Below are positions 8,324-17,393 of a DNA stretch of 64,000 nucleotides, one piece after another. Positions within the stretch are counted from its first letter, which is position 1, and each line of letters begins with the position of its first letter. The translations under genes and the position numbers were made by a program. The notes under the pieces are model-generated. The model saw only the letters and a list, made by a program, of their open reading frames with translations. It was not told the origin of the DNA and made no database searches. This DNA is from Actinomycetota bacterium. Lineage in GTDB: Bacteria > Actinomycetota > CADDZG01 > WHSQ01. Location of the stretch: NCBI GenBank assembly GCA_030446465.1, contig JAUJNI010000002.1, positions 41,143 through 105,142 on the forward strand, in the 5' to 3' direction.

Positions 8324-9805
8324 ATGGCGCAAGTCGAGCTGCTCCCAGAGATCACTAAGTTCGTCGAGCGACCGCCCAAGATGATGATCGGTGGAAGAGC
8401 CTGCGAGGCGGATTCGGGCGAGACGTTCGACGTGATCGATCCCTCCACCGGTCAGAAGGTCACGGAGGTCCCGAGGGGCCGTGCCGCGGACATCGATGCC
8501 GCCGTGGCTGCGGCCCGGCAAGCGTTCGAGGATGGCCGTTGGAGCGGATTACGTCCGGGGAAGCGGACTGAGGTCCTCTACAAGCTGGGCGAGCTAATCA
8601 AACGCAACATCTCCGAGCTGGCGCAGCTGGAATCGCTCGACTCGGGAAAGCCCATCAACATCGCATCGGGCGAGATGTGGACCGCCGGCGACGTCTTCCG
8701 CTACTACTCGGGGTGGCCTACCAAGGTCTTCGGCGAGACCAATCCGACGCAAGAGAACATGTTCGTCTATTCCTTGAGGGAACCGGTGGGCGTCTGCGGG
8801 GGCATCATCCCGTGGAACTTCCCTTTGATCATGGCGGCCTGGAAGGTGGCGCCGGCGCTTGCCTTTGGAAACACCATCGTTTTGAAGCCAGCCGAGCAAA
8901 CTCCGCTCACTGCCCTTCGTCTCGCCGAGCTCTGTCTGGAAGCGGGAGTGCCGGAAGGCGTCGTGAATGTGGTGACCGGTTTTGGGGAGGAGGCCGGTCA
9001 GGCCCTCGCAGTCCACACCGATGTCGACAAGATTGCATTCACGGGCTCAACTGCCGTGGGCCGCAAGATCCTTCACGCATCGGAAGAAAACCTCAAGCGG
9101 GTGACCCTGGAGCTGGGTGGCAAATCCCCCAACATAGTGCTGGCCGACGCCAACATGAAGCGCGCTACCAAGGGCTCGATGCTTGGAGTCTTCCTGAACT
9201 CGGGACAGGTCTGCACGGCCGGTACTCGCATGCTGGTCGAGAGCTCGGTGCACGACGACTTCGTCTCCGCGCTGGTCAAGGCCACCTCCTCGATGAAGCT
9301 CGGCCACGCCCTTGATGAGGACACCCAAATGGGTCCCGTGGTGTCCGAACGACAGCTCCAAACCGTGACCAACTACATCGACATCGGGCGCTCCGAGGGG
9401 GCCGAGGTAGTCACGGGCGGCGAGCGGGATACAGGGCTGGGCGACGGTTACTACGTCCAGCCCACCATCTTTGCCGGCGTCCGCAACGACATGCGTATCG
9501 CTCAGGAGGAGATCTTCGGGCCGGTCGCGACCGTGATAGAGGTCGCGGATGTGGACCAGGCGATTGAAGTCGCCAATGACACGATGTACGGACTTGCTTC
9601 CGCTGTCTGGACGAACGATCTGTCAAAGGCGCACCGCCTCGCGCGCGGCATCAAGGCCGGGACGGTGTGGATCAACGGGAGCGGCCTCTACGACCCCTCG
9701 GTGAGCTTCGGTGGATACAAGCAATCCGGCTTCGGCCGCGAGCTAGGCGTGCACTCGATGGAGGCCTACACCGAGGTGAAGTCGGTCTGGGTCAACCTGA
9801 AGTAG
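8324..9805 (+). CDS. NAD(P)-dependent aldehyde dehydrogenase
   Basis: The 493-residue protein has the normal length of the ALDH superfamily and oxidises an aldehyde to a carboxylate with NAD(P)+. Visible motifs are the cofactor-binding P-W-N-F-P-L, the K-P-A-E-Q-T-P segment, G-S-T-A-V-G-R, the general-base Glu in L-E-L-G-G-K (about residue 263), the nucleophilic Cys in G-Q-V-C-T-A-G (about 297) and E-E-I-F-G-P-V. The ATG at 8324 has a strong AGGAGG seven bases upstream. An open frame extends further 5' but has no comparable signal. The 3' end overlaps the convergent acylphosphatase gene by 14 bases. The sequence most resembles betaine/phenylacetaldehyde-type ALDHs; with the paa operon 4.4 kb downstream, phenylacetaldehyde is a possible but unproven substrate. 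Confidence 0.88.
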   Translation: MAQVELLPEITKFVERPPKMMIGGRACEADSGETFDVIDPSTGQKVTEVPRGRAADIDAAVAAARQAFEDGRWSGLRPGKRTEVLYKLGELIKRNISELAQLESLDSGKPINIASGEMWTAGDVFRYYSGWPTKVFGETNPTQENMFVYSLREPVGVCGGIIPWNFPLIMAAWKVAPALAFGNTIVLKPAEQTPLTALRLAELCLEAGVPEGVVNVVTGFGEEAGQALAVHTDVDKIAFTGSTAVGRKILHASEENLKRVTLELGGKSPNIVLADANMKRATKGSMLGVFLNSGQVCTAGTRMLVESSVHDDFVSALVKATSSMKLGHALDEDTQMGPVVSERQLQTVTNYIDIGRSEGAEVVTGGERDTGLGDGYYVQPTIFAGVRNDMRIAQEEIFGPVATVIEVADVDQAIEVANDTMYGLASAVWTNDLSKAHRLARGIKAGTVWINGSGLYDPSVSFGGYKQSGFGRELGVHSMEAYTEVKSVWVNLK

Positions 9806-10067
9806 AGAACCCGGACAGCCCCGACGGTTCCTCTTCGGTTACTTCCACTGCGTCGACGCCGGCGTGCGGCGGCCCCTCGCGGCACCACTCGACCACCGAC
9901 TTCACCGCGGGTTCTTCTCCTTCCAGGATCACCTCGACGCGGCCGTCGGAGAGGTTGCGCGCCGAGCCAGAGACCCTCATCTGCTCGGCCTTCTTCTTAC
10001 AGCCCTCCCGAAAGAACACCCCCTGGACCTCGCCTGAGACGAGGATGCGCCGCCTCACGATCACCAA
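9792..10067 (-). CDS. acyP: Acylphosphatase
   Basis: The 91-residue protein is a standard acylphosphatase, which hydrolyses carboxyl-phosphate bonds such as those in acyl phosphates. The catalytic loop V-S-G-E-V-Q-G-V-F-F-R, with the substrate-binding Arg, and the conserved Asn of G-S-A-R-N-L-S-D-G-R-V-E-V are both present. It ends inside the last codons of the convergent aldehyde dehydrogenase. It lies eight bases downstream of the HesB-like gene, so the two are probably co-transcribed. Confidence 0.9.
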   Translation of the reverse strand: MVIVRRRILVSGEVQGVFFREGCKKKAEQMRVSGSARNLSDGRVEVILEGEEPAVKSVVEWCREGPPHAGVDAVEVTEEEPSGLSGFSTSG

Positions 10068-10075
10068 GCGACCAC

Positions 10076-10375
10076 CTAGGAGAGCCCGGGATCGGCGGGC
10101 CTGACGACGACGATCTCGTGCTGTGGTTCCACTGCGACCACGGCATCGGGCATCACCTCCGTGACCTCTGGGTCGACGAAGACCCGTATCCCGCCCGTCT
10201 CGACTACGGATTCACCACCGAGCGGGCCGTCGGCGAGCTCCACCTGTATGTCGACGCCTCCACCAAGGCCCCGCGCCGCTCTTAACCGCACGCCCCCGGT
10301 TGACCTGTCTACGTCGCCCAGCTCGAGCGATCTGCTCAACACTTCAACCGCTTCTTCTGTGACACGCAGCGTCAT
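10076..10375 (-). CDS. HesB/IscA-like protein lacking cysteines
   Basis: The 99-residue protein starts M-T-L-R-V-T-E-E-A and has the strand pattern of the HesB/IscA Fe-S biogenesis fold, including G-G-V-R-L, I-R-V-F-V-D-P-E-V and a short C-terminal strand. No cysteine occurs in the whole protein, so it cannot bind an Fe-S cluster in the canonical way. Actinobacterial relatives are often annotated simply as Fe-S cluster assembly protein HesB. The genuine A-type carrier in this window is at 61470. The role is unknown. Confidence 0.7.
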   Translation of the reverse strand: MTLRVTEEAVEVLSRSLELGDVDRSTGGVRLRAARGLGGGVDIQVELADGPLGGESVVETGGIRVFVDPEVTEVMPDAVVAVEPQHEIVVVRPADPGLS

Positions 10376-10472
10376 GACGACTCCATATCCTTAGCCATAG
10401 CAACAGAGGAATCGGCGTTCACCCGACTCCGAGGGCACTCTAATGGTCACCGGACGAGAGAAAGGCAACTGC

Positions 10473-10868
10473 ATGGACGAGCCCGTACGGGAATTCCTTG
10501 AGCAGAACCACTCGGCGATCATGACGACTTTGAAGAAGGACGGTACGCCCCACGTCGCTCGCATCGCGGTCGGGCTTGTCGACGGCAAGGTGTGGAGCTC
10601 GGGCACACAGGACCGCCTGAGGACGAAGCACTTGAGAAGGGACCCGAGATCGACGCTGTTGGTCCTCGGCCCCCATGCGTACTCGTGGATGGCTCTCGAG
10701 TCGGTCGTCTCTATCCTCGATGGTCCCGAGGCAGTCGATCAGAACCTCGCGCTCTATCGGGTGCTCGCAGGGGATCCCGATGACCTCGCCGAGTACAGGG
10801 CGGCGATGGTGAGCGAGAGGCGCCTGATCTACGAGTTCTCGGTCACGCGGGTGTATGGCCAGTATTAA
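10473..10868 (+). CDS. PPOX-class flavin/F420-dependent protein
   Basis: The 131-residue protein has the split beta-barrel pattern of the pyridoxamine-phosphate-oxidase-like family: H-S-A-I-M-T-T-L-K-K-D-G-T-P-H-V near residue 18, then D-G-K-V-W-S-S-G, K-H-L-R-R-D-P-R and a conserved tail. It resembles the actinobacterial F420-dependent subgroup, which reduces varied substrates; the true substrate is unknown. I chose the ATG at 10473, which has GAGAGAAAGG just upstream, over an in-frame ATG at 10443 that has none. An LLM-family enzyme at 19565 supports F420 use in this organism. Confidence 0.78.
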   Translation: MDEPVREFLEQNHSAIMTTLKKDGTPHVARIAVGLVDGKVWSSGTQDRLRTKHLRRDPRSTLLVLGPHAYSWMALESVVSILDGPEAVDQNLALYRVLAGDPDDLAEYRAAMVSERRLIYEFSVTRVYGQY

Positions 10869-10982
10869 CTGTCAGGAACTGGGTACAAAGGGGACGTTAT
10901 AGGCCGCTTAAGTGACCCATTGGGGGGGCCGATAGGCACGAGAGGGACAGATTCTCGTCGAGAAGAGGGGGAGGGGGCGGAG

Positions 10983-13900
10983 TTGGACCCAAACTACGGG
11001 GACACGAGGCACCTCCAGTCGCGCCTCGACTCCTACCGGCGTCTCGCCGAGGTCTTCCACGAGGTGCTCTCTGAGCAGAGCCTCGACACCCTCCTCAACC
11101 GCATCACCGAGACGCTGGCGGCCCTCCTCGACTACGACGCCCTCGTCATATATGAGGCCCACGAAGTGCAGCGGTTGCTGGTTCCGGTCATTGCGAAGGA
11201 CCCGTTCGCCGACCAGATCATGCGAGAAAAGGTGCCGTTTGGGACCGGTATCACCGGTTGGGCGGTCGAACGACGGGAGCCGGTTCTTTCTAACGAGGCG
11301 CACCTCGATCCACGCGTTCAGTTCGTGGAGGGCACTCCAGTTGAGCCGGAGGCGCTCATCTCGATTCCCCTGGTTGCCAGGGGCTCCATCAAGGGAGCAC
11401 TCAACATCTTCAGGTTGGGCGAGGAGGCCGCCTTCAGCGATGAGGAGTTTGAGCTCGTAACGCGCTTCGGCGACGCTGCGGCCCTCGCTCTCGACAACGC
11501 GCAGCGGCGCGTTCAGCTGGAAGTGGCCGCTCAAACCGATTCCTTGACCGGTCTCTTCAACCACCGCTACTTCCACGAACGGCTGCGTGCAGAGCTCACA
11601 AGGAGCAGCAGGACTCACGATTGCGTTGCAGTCATGATCCTCGACATCGACGACTTCAAGAAGGTCAACGACGTCTTCGGTCATGCCACGGGAGACGAGG
11701 TCCTTGCTGCCATAGCCGATCTTCTCAAGAGCACCCTTCGGCTTTCCGATGTCGCATGCCGCTTAGGCGGCGAGGAGTTTGCGGTCATCATGCCCTCGTG
11801 CCACGCGGGTGACGCTCTGAGCCTTGCGTCCCGGCTCCAGACGCGGCTGGGGCTGTTGAACGTCGAGGGGGCGGGAAAGGTAACGGTAAGCATAGGCATT
11901 GCTCAGGGCCCGGAGCATGCGATGAACCCTCGTGAGCTTGTCGCATGCGCCGACGCAGCGATGATGACTGCGAAGGCACGAGGTAAAGCTCGGGCCGTGC
12001 TCTTTTCTGAGGATGCGACCGAGCGGCCCCAACTTCACTCGGTCGGTCGCGATGTTCGCTCCATCGCCCACCTGAAGATGCTCCAGAGTGTTGCCGGCAA
12101 GCTGAATCGTCTGAACGAGGTGCGTCAGATCGGTGACACCATCGCTCTCGAGCTGCGTACTCTCATCGACTATCACAACTGCCGGATCTACCTCGTCGAG
12201 GGAGACAACCTCGTCCCTATCGCCTTTCGGGGCGAGGGTCCCCAGGAGGGCGAGGAGGCTCTCGAGAACTGGATAGTGAAGATGGGGGAAGGCATCACCG
12301 GCCGGGTGGCGGAAACCGGTCGTCCGCAGTTGATCCACAATGCCAGGGAGTGCGAGTGGGCGATTCAGGTACCCGGGACGCACGATCTGGATGAGTCGCT
12401 GCTGATGGTCCCCCTCAACTATGGGAGGAGGGTCATCGGAGTCCTGGCCATCTCCAAGCTGGGGACTCATCAGTTCGACGAGGACGACCTGCGGTTACTC
12501 GAAGTGCTCGCCGGGCACGCTTCGGTAGCGCTGGAGAACGCTCGGCTCTACGAGGAGCAGAGAAGAGAGGCGGCAAACGCAAAGGCCTTGCTGGAGTTCG
12601 CCGACGTGACTTCAAAAGCCCCCTCGGAGTACGCAATAGGAAATGAGACGGTCCTCATGGCGGCCCGGCTGCTCGGCGGAACTCAGGCGTCGCTGTGGAT
12701 GGAGGACCCGTCGACGGGTGACTACCGTTGCACAGCTCACTGCGGATACGTGGGCGACCCCTCCGCCGAGCCGGTCATCCGCGCGGTCGTCCCCTGTGAG
12801 GCGGCTGAGAGATTTCTCGAGGGCCGCCGCGGCCCCTTCGTAATCACTCCCTCAGCCAGCGACCGCTACTTCACCGCCCCAGAGGGAGTGCGTTCCCGGA
12901 CGCTCGCATGTGCCCCGTTGCAGGGCGTCAAGGGATGGATCACCGTTCGTCATCCGGAGCCCAACGGTGTGCACTTCACCGAGGACCGGCTTCGTCTCAT
13001 GGCCGGATTGTCCTATCAGGCTTCGGTTGCGATGCAGAAGGCGTTCCTCTACAAGGACCAAAAGGAGAGCGCCGAGATCGCCAATGCGCTGCTCGAGGTA
13101 AGCCGGGACTTCGCAGCCGCCGAGAACATCGGGGAGATCCTGCAGAAGCTCGTCGAGCTCGCGGCCCGCATTCTCGGTTCTCCGCGGGTCAGCGTGTGGC
13201 TGCAGGAGCCGGAAACCGGCGACCTCCTGCCTGAGGCGCAGTACGGCTACTCCGGTCCTGACTTGGAGCAGCTCACCCGGGCAAGGTTCAGCGCGAAGGT
13301 GGCCGCGCCCATCCTCAGGATGCGCGAGCCCTTTGTGCTCACCGAGGAGCAGATCGGTGGGATAGCCGGGGCGGCGATCGGTCCCCTGACTCCCGCCGCG
13401 ATCGCTCCGCTGAGACTGGATCGCGGCCGGCTCGGCGCCATCGCGGTCGGGGCCCCCGCGCTTGGGGGGTACGAGTTCTCCGACAGGAAGATGAAGCTTC
13501 TCGCAGGAATCGCAAATCAAGCGCAGCTGGCCATCGACAACGCCGCTATCTACGAGAGTCTCGAGGCCACGTTCATCTCCACGGTAGAGGCGCTTGCAAA
13601 CGCGCTGGAGGCCAAGGATGAATACACCTCGACACATGCCCGCTGGATAACCGACATGGCGCTCGAGGTCGGCCACGAGCTTGGGCTCGATCCGAGCAAC
13701 TTGAAGAGCCTCGAGCTAGGCGCGCTGTTCCACGACATCGGAAAGATAGGGATACCAACCGATATCTTGATGAAGCCCAGTGCTCTAAGCAGCAGTGAAT
13801 GGGGGATCATCAAGACCCATCCCGAGCTCGGGGAGAGGATCCTGGCCCCCATCGACCGTCTCACCGCAGTTCGTCCCATTGTGAGGGCATGTCACGAGCA

Positions 13901-14144
13901 TTGGGACGGAAGCGGTTACCCCGATGGCAAGAAGGGCGAAGAGATCCCGCTCGAATCGCGCATCATCCTCGTGGTCGACGCCTTCCATGCAATGACGAGC
14001 GATCGTCCCTACCGCAAGAGGCTGGCGGTCGAGGAAGCATGCAGCAGGATCGAACAGGGGAGCGGGGTGGAGTTCGATCCACAGGTCGTCAGGGCGTTGC
14101 TCAGGTTGGTCCGAGTGCGTCCGGAGCTTGCACTCGCCAAATAA
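10983..14144 (+). CDS. GAF-GGDEF-GAF-GAF-GAF-HD-GYP cyclic-di-GMP signalling protein
   Basis: The 1053-residue protein combines both c-di-GMP activities. Order by inspection: GAF 1 (about 35-175), GGDEF (about 180-345, active-site loop G-G-E-E-F at 262), GAF 2 (about 360-520), GAF 3 (530-685), GAF 4 (703-860) and HD-GYP (863-1043). An inhibition-site R-L-S-D lies five residues before G-G-E-E-F, so the cyclase is probably product-inhibited. The phosphodiesterase has H-D-I-G-K-I-G (HD at 917) and G-Y-P at 978. There are no transmembrane segments, so it is cytosolic. The TTG start at 10983 follows GAGGGGGAGGGGGCGG; an in-frame TTG at 10920 is an alternative. The four GAF domains imply several small-molecule or redox inputs. 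The gene stands alone. Confidence 0.9.
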   Translation: MDPNYGDTRHLQSRLDSYRRLAEVFHEVLSEQSLDTLLNRITETLAALLDYDALVIYEAHEVQRLLVPVIAKDPFADQIMREKVPFGTGITGWAVERREPVLSNEAHLDPRVQFVEGTPVEPEALISIPLVARGSIKGALNIFRLGEEAAFSDEEFELVTRFGDAAALALDNAQRRVQLEVAAQTDSLTGLFNHRYFHERLRAELTRSSRTHDCVAVMILDIDDFKKVNDVFGHATGDEVLAAIADLLKSTLRLSDVACRLGGEEFAVIMPSCHAGDALSLASRLQTRLGLLNVEGAGKVTVSIGIAQGPEHAMNPRELVACADAAMMTAKARGKARAVLFSEDATERPQLHSVGRDVRSIAHLKMLQSVAGKLNRLNEVRQIGDTIALELRTLIDYHNCRIYLVEGDNLVPIAFRGEGPQEGEEALENWIVKMGEGITGRVAETGRPQLIHNARECEWAIQVPGTHDLDESLLMVPLNYGRRVIGVLAISKLGTHQFDEDDLRLLEVLAGHASVALENARLYEEQRREAANAKALLEFADVTSKAPSEYAIGNETVLMAARLLGGTQASLWMEDPSTGDYRCTAHCGYVGDPSAEPVIRAVVPCEAAERFLEGRRGPFVITPSASDRYFTAPEGVRSRTLACAPLQGVKGWITVRHPEPNGVHFTEDRLRLMAGLSYQASVAMQKAFLYKDQKESAEIANALLEVSRDFAAAENIGEILQKLVELAARILGSPRVSVWLQEPETGDLLPEAQYGYSGPDLEQLTRARFSAKVAAPILRMREPFVLTEEQIGGIAGAAIGPLTPAAIAPLRLDRGRLGAIAVGAPALGGYEFSDRKMKLLAGIANQAQLAIDNAAIYESLEATFISTVEALANALEAKDEYTSTHARWITDMALEVGHELGLDPSNLKSLELGALFHDIGKIGIPTDILMKPSALSSSEWGIIKTHPELGERILAPIDRLTAVRPIVRACHEHWDGSGYPDGKKGEEIPLESRIILVVDAFHAMTSDRPYRKRLAVEEACSRIEQGSGVEFDPQVVRALLRLVRVRPELALAK

Positions 14145-14154
14145 CCCCGGCGCG

Positions 14155-14652
14155 TCAGACCGGTTTGAATTGCTCGAAGGGGTTGCGGCAAGCGTTGCAG
14201 TAGTAGAGCGCGCGGCATGGGGTGGGGCCGAACGGATTCTCATTGTGAGTATCCGTGCTCCCGCAGAAGGGGCAACTTGCCTTTACAGGAAGAGCGATTG
14301 ATGTGATCAGAACGGGACCGGCCCCCGTGGGAGGTGCCAGCCCGAAGTCCCTTAGCTTTGTCCTTCCTTCGTCTGTGATGCGGTCGCTCGTCCAGGGAGG
14401 GTTGAACGAGAACTGAACCTCCACCTCTTCGATCCCCTCGATACGCGACACGGCTGCGGCAACGTCCTCTCGTATCACCGGAACGGCGGGGCAGCCGGTG
14501 AAGGTCGGAAGCACCACGACCCTGGCCGTGGCGCCACGGACCTCTACCTTCTCGATCATGCCCATGTCGACGACCGATACCGCGGGGATCTCGGGATCCA
14601 AGACGCCGGCAAGCGCCTTCCACACTTGCTCCTCAATCGTGACGGTGCTCAC
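14155..14652 (-). CDS. paaD: Phenylacetyl-CoA epoxygenase accessory protein PaaD
   Basis: The 165-residue protein has an N-terminal MIP18/DUF59-type domain (L-D-P-E-I-P-A-V-S-V-V-D-M-G near residue 16) and a C-terminal Cys-rich part with C-P-F-C, then C-R, C-N-A-C, typical of PaaD. PaaD is needed for maturation of the PaaABC epoxygenase. The GTG start at 14652 overlaps the paaC stop (GTGA), so translation is coupled. This is the last gene of the minus-strand operon; no PaaE reductase follows, and the next gene is on the opposite strand. Confidence 0.88.
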   Translation of the reverse strand: MSTVTIEEQVWKALAGVLDPEIPAVSVVDMGMIEKVEVRGATARVVVLPTFTGCPAVPVIREDVAAAVSRIEGIEEVEVQFSFNPPWTSDRITDEGRTKLRDFGLAPPTGAGPVLITSIALPVKASCPFCGSTDTHNENPFGPTPCRALYYCNACRNPFEQFKPV

Positions 14653-15485
14653 CACGTGGCTCCCGGGTGCTCTCGGTAGGTTCTCGTCATGTCGTCCCAC
14701 AGCTGCCTGAAGTCGTCACTGTGGACGCCTCTTCGTCCGCCGCCTCCGGTCGATCGGGTCCCTTGTCCTGGTGGCTCTTCGCCCGAGGCGATGAGGTCTC
14801 CAGAAGAAGAGGCAACGAATTCCGCTGCTTCATCTACTCCTGCCCGAACCTCCGTGGGAAGTCCCAGCTCATCGAGCGAAGCCGAGGCCCTGTCGATGAA
14901 TCGCCTGCGGAGCTCACTAGAGGCGGTGGGGAGCCACCCTTCTTTGATCGCGTCGTCTTCCCTTTCGAAGGGCTCGAACAGCCCGATCGCTTCCCCAAAG
15001 GCGCGGGACAGGCCCCCCTCGAGCCTCGTTCGTCCCTCGACCGGCCCGTGCGCGACCCGTTTGATCCAGGCATCAGCGTGAATGAGGTGATAGCGCTCCT
15101 CTCGTCTCATCTTGGTTGCGAGCTGGGCAAGCTCCTCGTGAGCGCTTGACTCGAGAACCTCCAGCCGAAGGTCGTCGGCGGTGTCGTAGAGCCAGTGGCG
15201 CGCCAGTGTGTACGCCCACTCACCGTTGGCTCGTTCGCAGAGAACCGCGTTTCGGTAATCCTCTGGGGCGCGTCCAAGTGCGATGTGATCCGGATCATCA
15301 CCGGTCAAGGTGCCAAGGATGCCGAAGTAGCCCGCCGCATGGCCTATCTCATCTTGGGCAATCGACGAAAAGGCGACGTCTTCTTCGATGTGGGGGGCGA
15401 AGCCGGTCCACTCGGAGTGTCGATGCCCGAGGATCAGCTCATCGTCGCCCAAAGCGGTGAGCAGCGAGATGAGCGAATCGCTCAT
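14649..15485 (-). CDS. paaC: Phenylacetyl-CoA 1,2-epoxidase subunit PaaC
   Basis: The 278-residue ferritin-like protein is the structural subunit that pairs with PaaA. Visible family features are the start S-L-L-T-A-L-G-D-D-E-L-I-L-G-H-R, the segment A-Q-D-E-I-G-H-A-A-G-Y and R-R-E-E-R-Y-H-L-I-H-A-D-A-W. The ATG at 15485 overlaps the paaB stop as ATGA, which fixes the start even though the frame is open further upstream. Its stop overlaps the paaD start. It acts in the cytoplasm in aerobic phenylacetate breakdown. Confidence 0.9.
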   Translation of the reverse strand: MSDSLISLLTALGDDELILGHRHSEWTGFAPHIEEDVAFSSIAQDEIGHAAGYFGILGTLTGDDPDHIALGRAPEDYRNAVLCERANGEWAYTLARHWLYDTADDLRLEVLESSAHEELAQLATKMRREERYHLIHADAWIKRVAHGPVEGRTRLEGGLSRAFGEAIGLFEPFEREDDAIKEGWLPTASSELRRRFIDRASASLDELGLPTEVRAGVDEAAEFVASSSGDLIASGEEPPGQGTRSTGGGGRRGVHSDDFRQLWDDMTRTYREHPGATW

Positions 15486-15796
15486 CGGTTGCTTTCTCCG
15501 GCCGCGGCCCCAACTTCTCTCGCGCGGGCGCGTGCCTTCTCTCTCTTGGCGACGACGTCGCGGTAGGCCTCGGGAAAGCGATACGACTTGTCGGCAGCGA
15601 TTTCCAGCAGGCTCTCGTCCTTGAAGCTGTGGATGTCCGTTCTGCGGGCGACCCAGAGGTGCTGTCCCTCTCTTCTGCGAAGAAAGCACTCCTTGGCCAT
15701 CAGCAGGGCCATCTCGGAGTCGGACGCGATGACGCTTCCGCAATGCTCGAAGGGATCCTTGTGACCCGATCGACGAAAGACCTCGTACACGTCCAC
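15482..15796 (-). CDS. paaB: Phenylacetyl-CoA 1,2-epoxidase subunit PaaB
   Basis: The 104-residue protein shows the PaaB pattern: Y-E-V-F-R-R-S-G at the start, H-C-G-S-V-I-A-S-D, A-L-L-M-A-K-E-C-F-L-R-R-R-E and L-W-V-A-R-R. PaaB bridges the PaaAC heterodimers in the epoxidase complex. It starts 33 bases after paaA stops and its stop overlaps the paaC start codon. Confidence 0.9.
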   Translation of the reverse strand: MDVYEVFRRSGHKDPFEHCGSVIASDSEMALLMAKECFLRRREGQHLWVARRTDIHSFKDESLLEIAADKSYRFPEAYRDVVAKREKARARAREVGAAAGESNR

Positions 15797-15829
15797 TAGT
15801 GCCCGTCTCCGGTAGGGGCTGCCGCTTCT

Positions 15830-16750
15830 CTACGCGGCATGGACCGCGGGCTCGGCAAGGACCTCTCGCACCCACCGATGCCCCTGATAGATGTCTCGCC
15901 GCGTCGTGAGACGCCGCTCGGTCTCCGGCCCCTCATTCCGCTTGATGGCGTCAAGCGGGTCCCAGTCGATGTCCTCGTCCTTGATCAGCCACTGCCCCGA
16001 TTCTGCCCGGGTGGGAACAGGGGTCGGGAAGCTAAAGCCGAGCTCGAGGACCTTAGGCACGTAGCGGTCGAGAAACTCCTGTCGGAGGTCTTCGTTCGTC
16101 CGCGTCTTCACCTTCCAGCGAAGAAGAAGGTCCTTGGCCACGTTGGACTTGGGTCCGAAGAAATGGATGATCGGGAGCCACCAGCGGTTGAGCGCGTCCT
16201 GGAACATGTCGCGCTGGGCCTGGGTGCCGGACGCAAGCTCCATCGTGATGTGCTCACCGTGTCTCAGGTGAAGCTGTTCTTCTGAGCAAATCCGCTTGAG
16301 CACCCTGGTGTAGGGCGCGTACGAAGAGTCGAGCAGCGCTGCCTGGGTCACCAGTGCGGCGCCATCGATGAGCCATCCGATGATGGCGACGTCACCCCAG
16401 TGGAAGACGGGATAGTGGAAGACGTTGTGGAACTTGGACCGGCCGTTTACGAGGTCCTGGTACATCGCGTCGCGGCTCTTACCCAGGTCTTCTGCAACTC
16501 GATACAGCAGTTGGGCGTGTCCCACCTCGTCCTGAATCTTGGCGGCAAGGGACATCTTGCGCCGAAGCGTGGGGGCCATTGGTAGACACTCACGTTCCGG
16601 CAGGGCCCCCATGATCTCTGAATTGGCGTGCATCTCTATGAACTTGAGGACGCCGCGCCGGTAATCGTCGGGCATCCAATCCTCCGCCTCGACCTTGCCC
16701 CCCTGAGCGATGTGATCGGCAAATCCCCCGAGCTTGGCTTCGTAGGTCAC
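15830..16750 (-). CDS. paaA: Phenylacetyl-CoA 1,2-epoxidase catalytic subunit PaaA
   Basis: The 306-residue protein is the diiron catalytic subunit that epoxidises the aromatic ring of phenylacetyl-CoA using O2. Diiron ligand motifs are visible: D-E-V-G-H-A-Q near residue 90 and C-S-E-E-Q-L-H-L-R-H-G-E-H near residue 180. The GTG at 16750 overlaps the stop of the TetR gene (GTGA), so I use it in preference to an ATG at 16864, which lies deep in that gene. PaaE-type electron donor, ligase and downstream ring-opening genes are not in the window. Confidence 0.92.
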   Translation of the reverse strand: MTYEAKLGGFADHIAQGGKVEAEDWMPDDYRRGVLKFIEMHANSEIMGALPERECLPMAPTLRRKMSLAAKIQDEVGHAQLLYRVAEDLGKSRDAMYQDLVNGRSKFHNVFHYPVFHWGDVAIIGWLIDGAALVTQAALLDSSYAPYTRVLKRICSEEQLHLRHGEHITMELASGTQAQRDMFQDALNRWWLPIIHFFGPKSNVAKDLLLRWKVKTRTNEDLRQEFLDRYVPKVLELGFSFPTPVPTRAESGQWLIKDEDIDWDPLDAIKRNEGPETERRLTTRRDIYQGHRWVREVLAEPAVHAA

Positions 16751-17361
16751 GACTCCACCTCCGGTGGTAGCGGTAGTAGGCCTCTGACTATCGACTCCGT
16801 GTATCCGCGGGCAATTGCTTCGGGCGAGAGCTCGCCCCCCGGCCGGTACCACGCGTATACCCAATTGCCGGCCGAGAGCACGAGACGAGCCGTCATCTCG
16901 ACATCGGCGTCCGCTCTGAACTCGCCGGTCGCCTTGCCGTCCGAGACGATGCCCCTGACCAGTGCCTCGTAGGCATCTCGCTTGCCCTGCACCGTAGCGC
17001 GCGGGCCGTCAGAGAGGTAACGCCATTCGTTGAGAAAGACGGTCGCTGCGTCGAGATGCTCGATCGCGGTGGCGATGTGTCCGATGAGGAAGCGCTCCAG
17101 GCGCACCGATGCCGGCGCCGTCGACTCGGCCGCCTCTCGCCCCCGTTCCAGGAACCGGTCGGCGCCCTCGTCGACCACGTCGAAGAGCAGCTCTTCCTTG
17201 GAGCCGACGTGGGCGTAGAGCGATCCCTTCAGGAGCCCGAGCGCGTCCCCGAGGTGTTGCATGGAGGTGCCGTGGTAGCCGCGCCGGGAGAACAGACGCG
17301 CCGCCGCGGCGACCATCTCGGCGCGCCGGGGGCTGCGGGTACGTTCAGCGGTACGAAGCAT
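16747..17361 (-). CDS. TetR-family regulator of the paa operon (PaaR-like)
   Basis: The 204-residue protein has an N-terminal TetR helix-turn-helix (A-A-A-R-L-F-S-R-R-G-Y-H-G-T-S-M near residue 20, then L-L-K-G-S-L-Y-A-H-V-G-S-K-E-E-L) and a helical ligand domain. It is the first gene of the operon, with its stop overlapping paaA. A 14-bp palindrome of the PaaR/FadR type lies 32 bases upstream of its ATG. The simplest reading is an autoregulated repressor released by an acyl-CoA such as phenylacetyl-CoA. The ligand is inferred from context. Confidence 0.85.
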   Translation of the reverse strand: MLRTAERTRSPRRAEMVAAAARLFSRRGYHGTSMQHLGDALGLLKGSLYAHVGSKEELLFDVVDEGADRFLERGREAAESTAPASVRLERFLIGHIATAIEHLDAATVFLNEWRYLSDGPRATVQGKRDAYEALVRGIVSDGKATGEFRADADVEMTARLVLSAGNWVYAWYRPGGELSPEAIARGYTESIVRGLLPLPPEVES

Positions 17362-17393
17362 GGCGGGGCCGGCCTCTCGGTGTTCTGGGCGAA

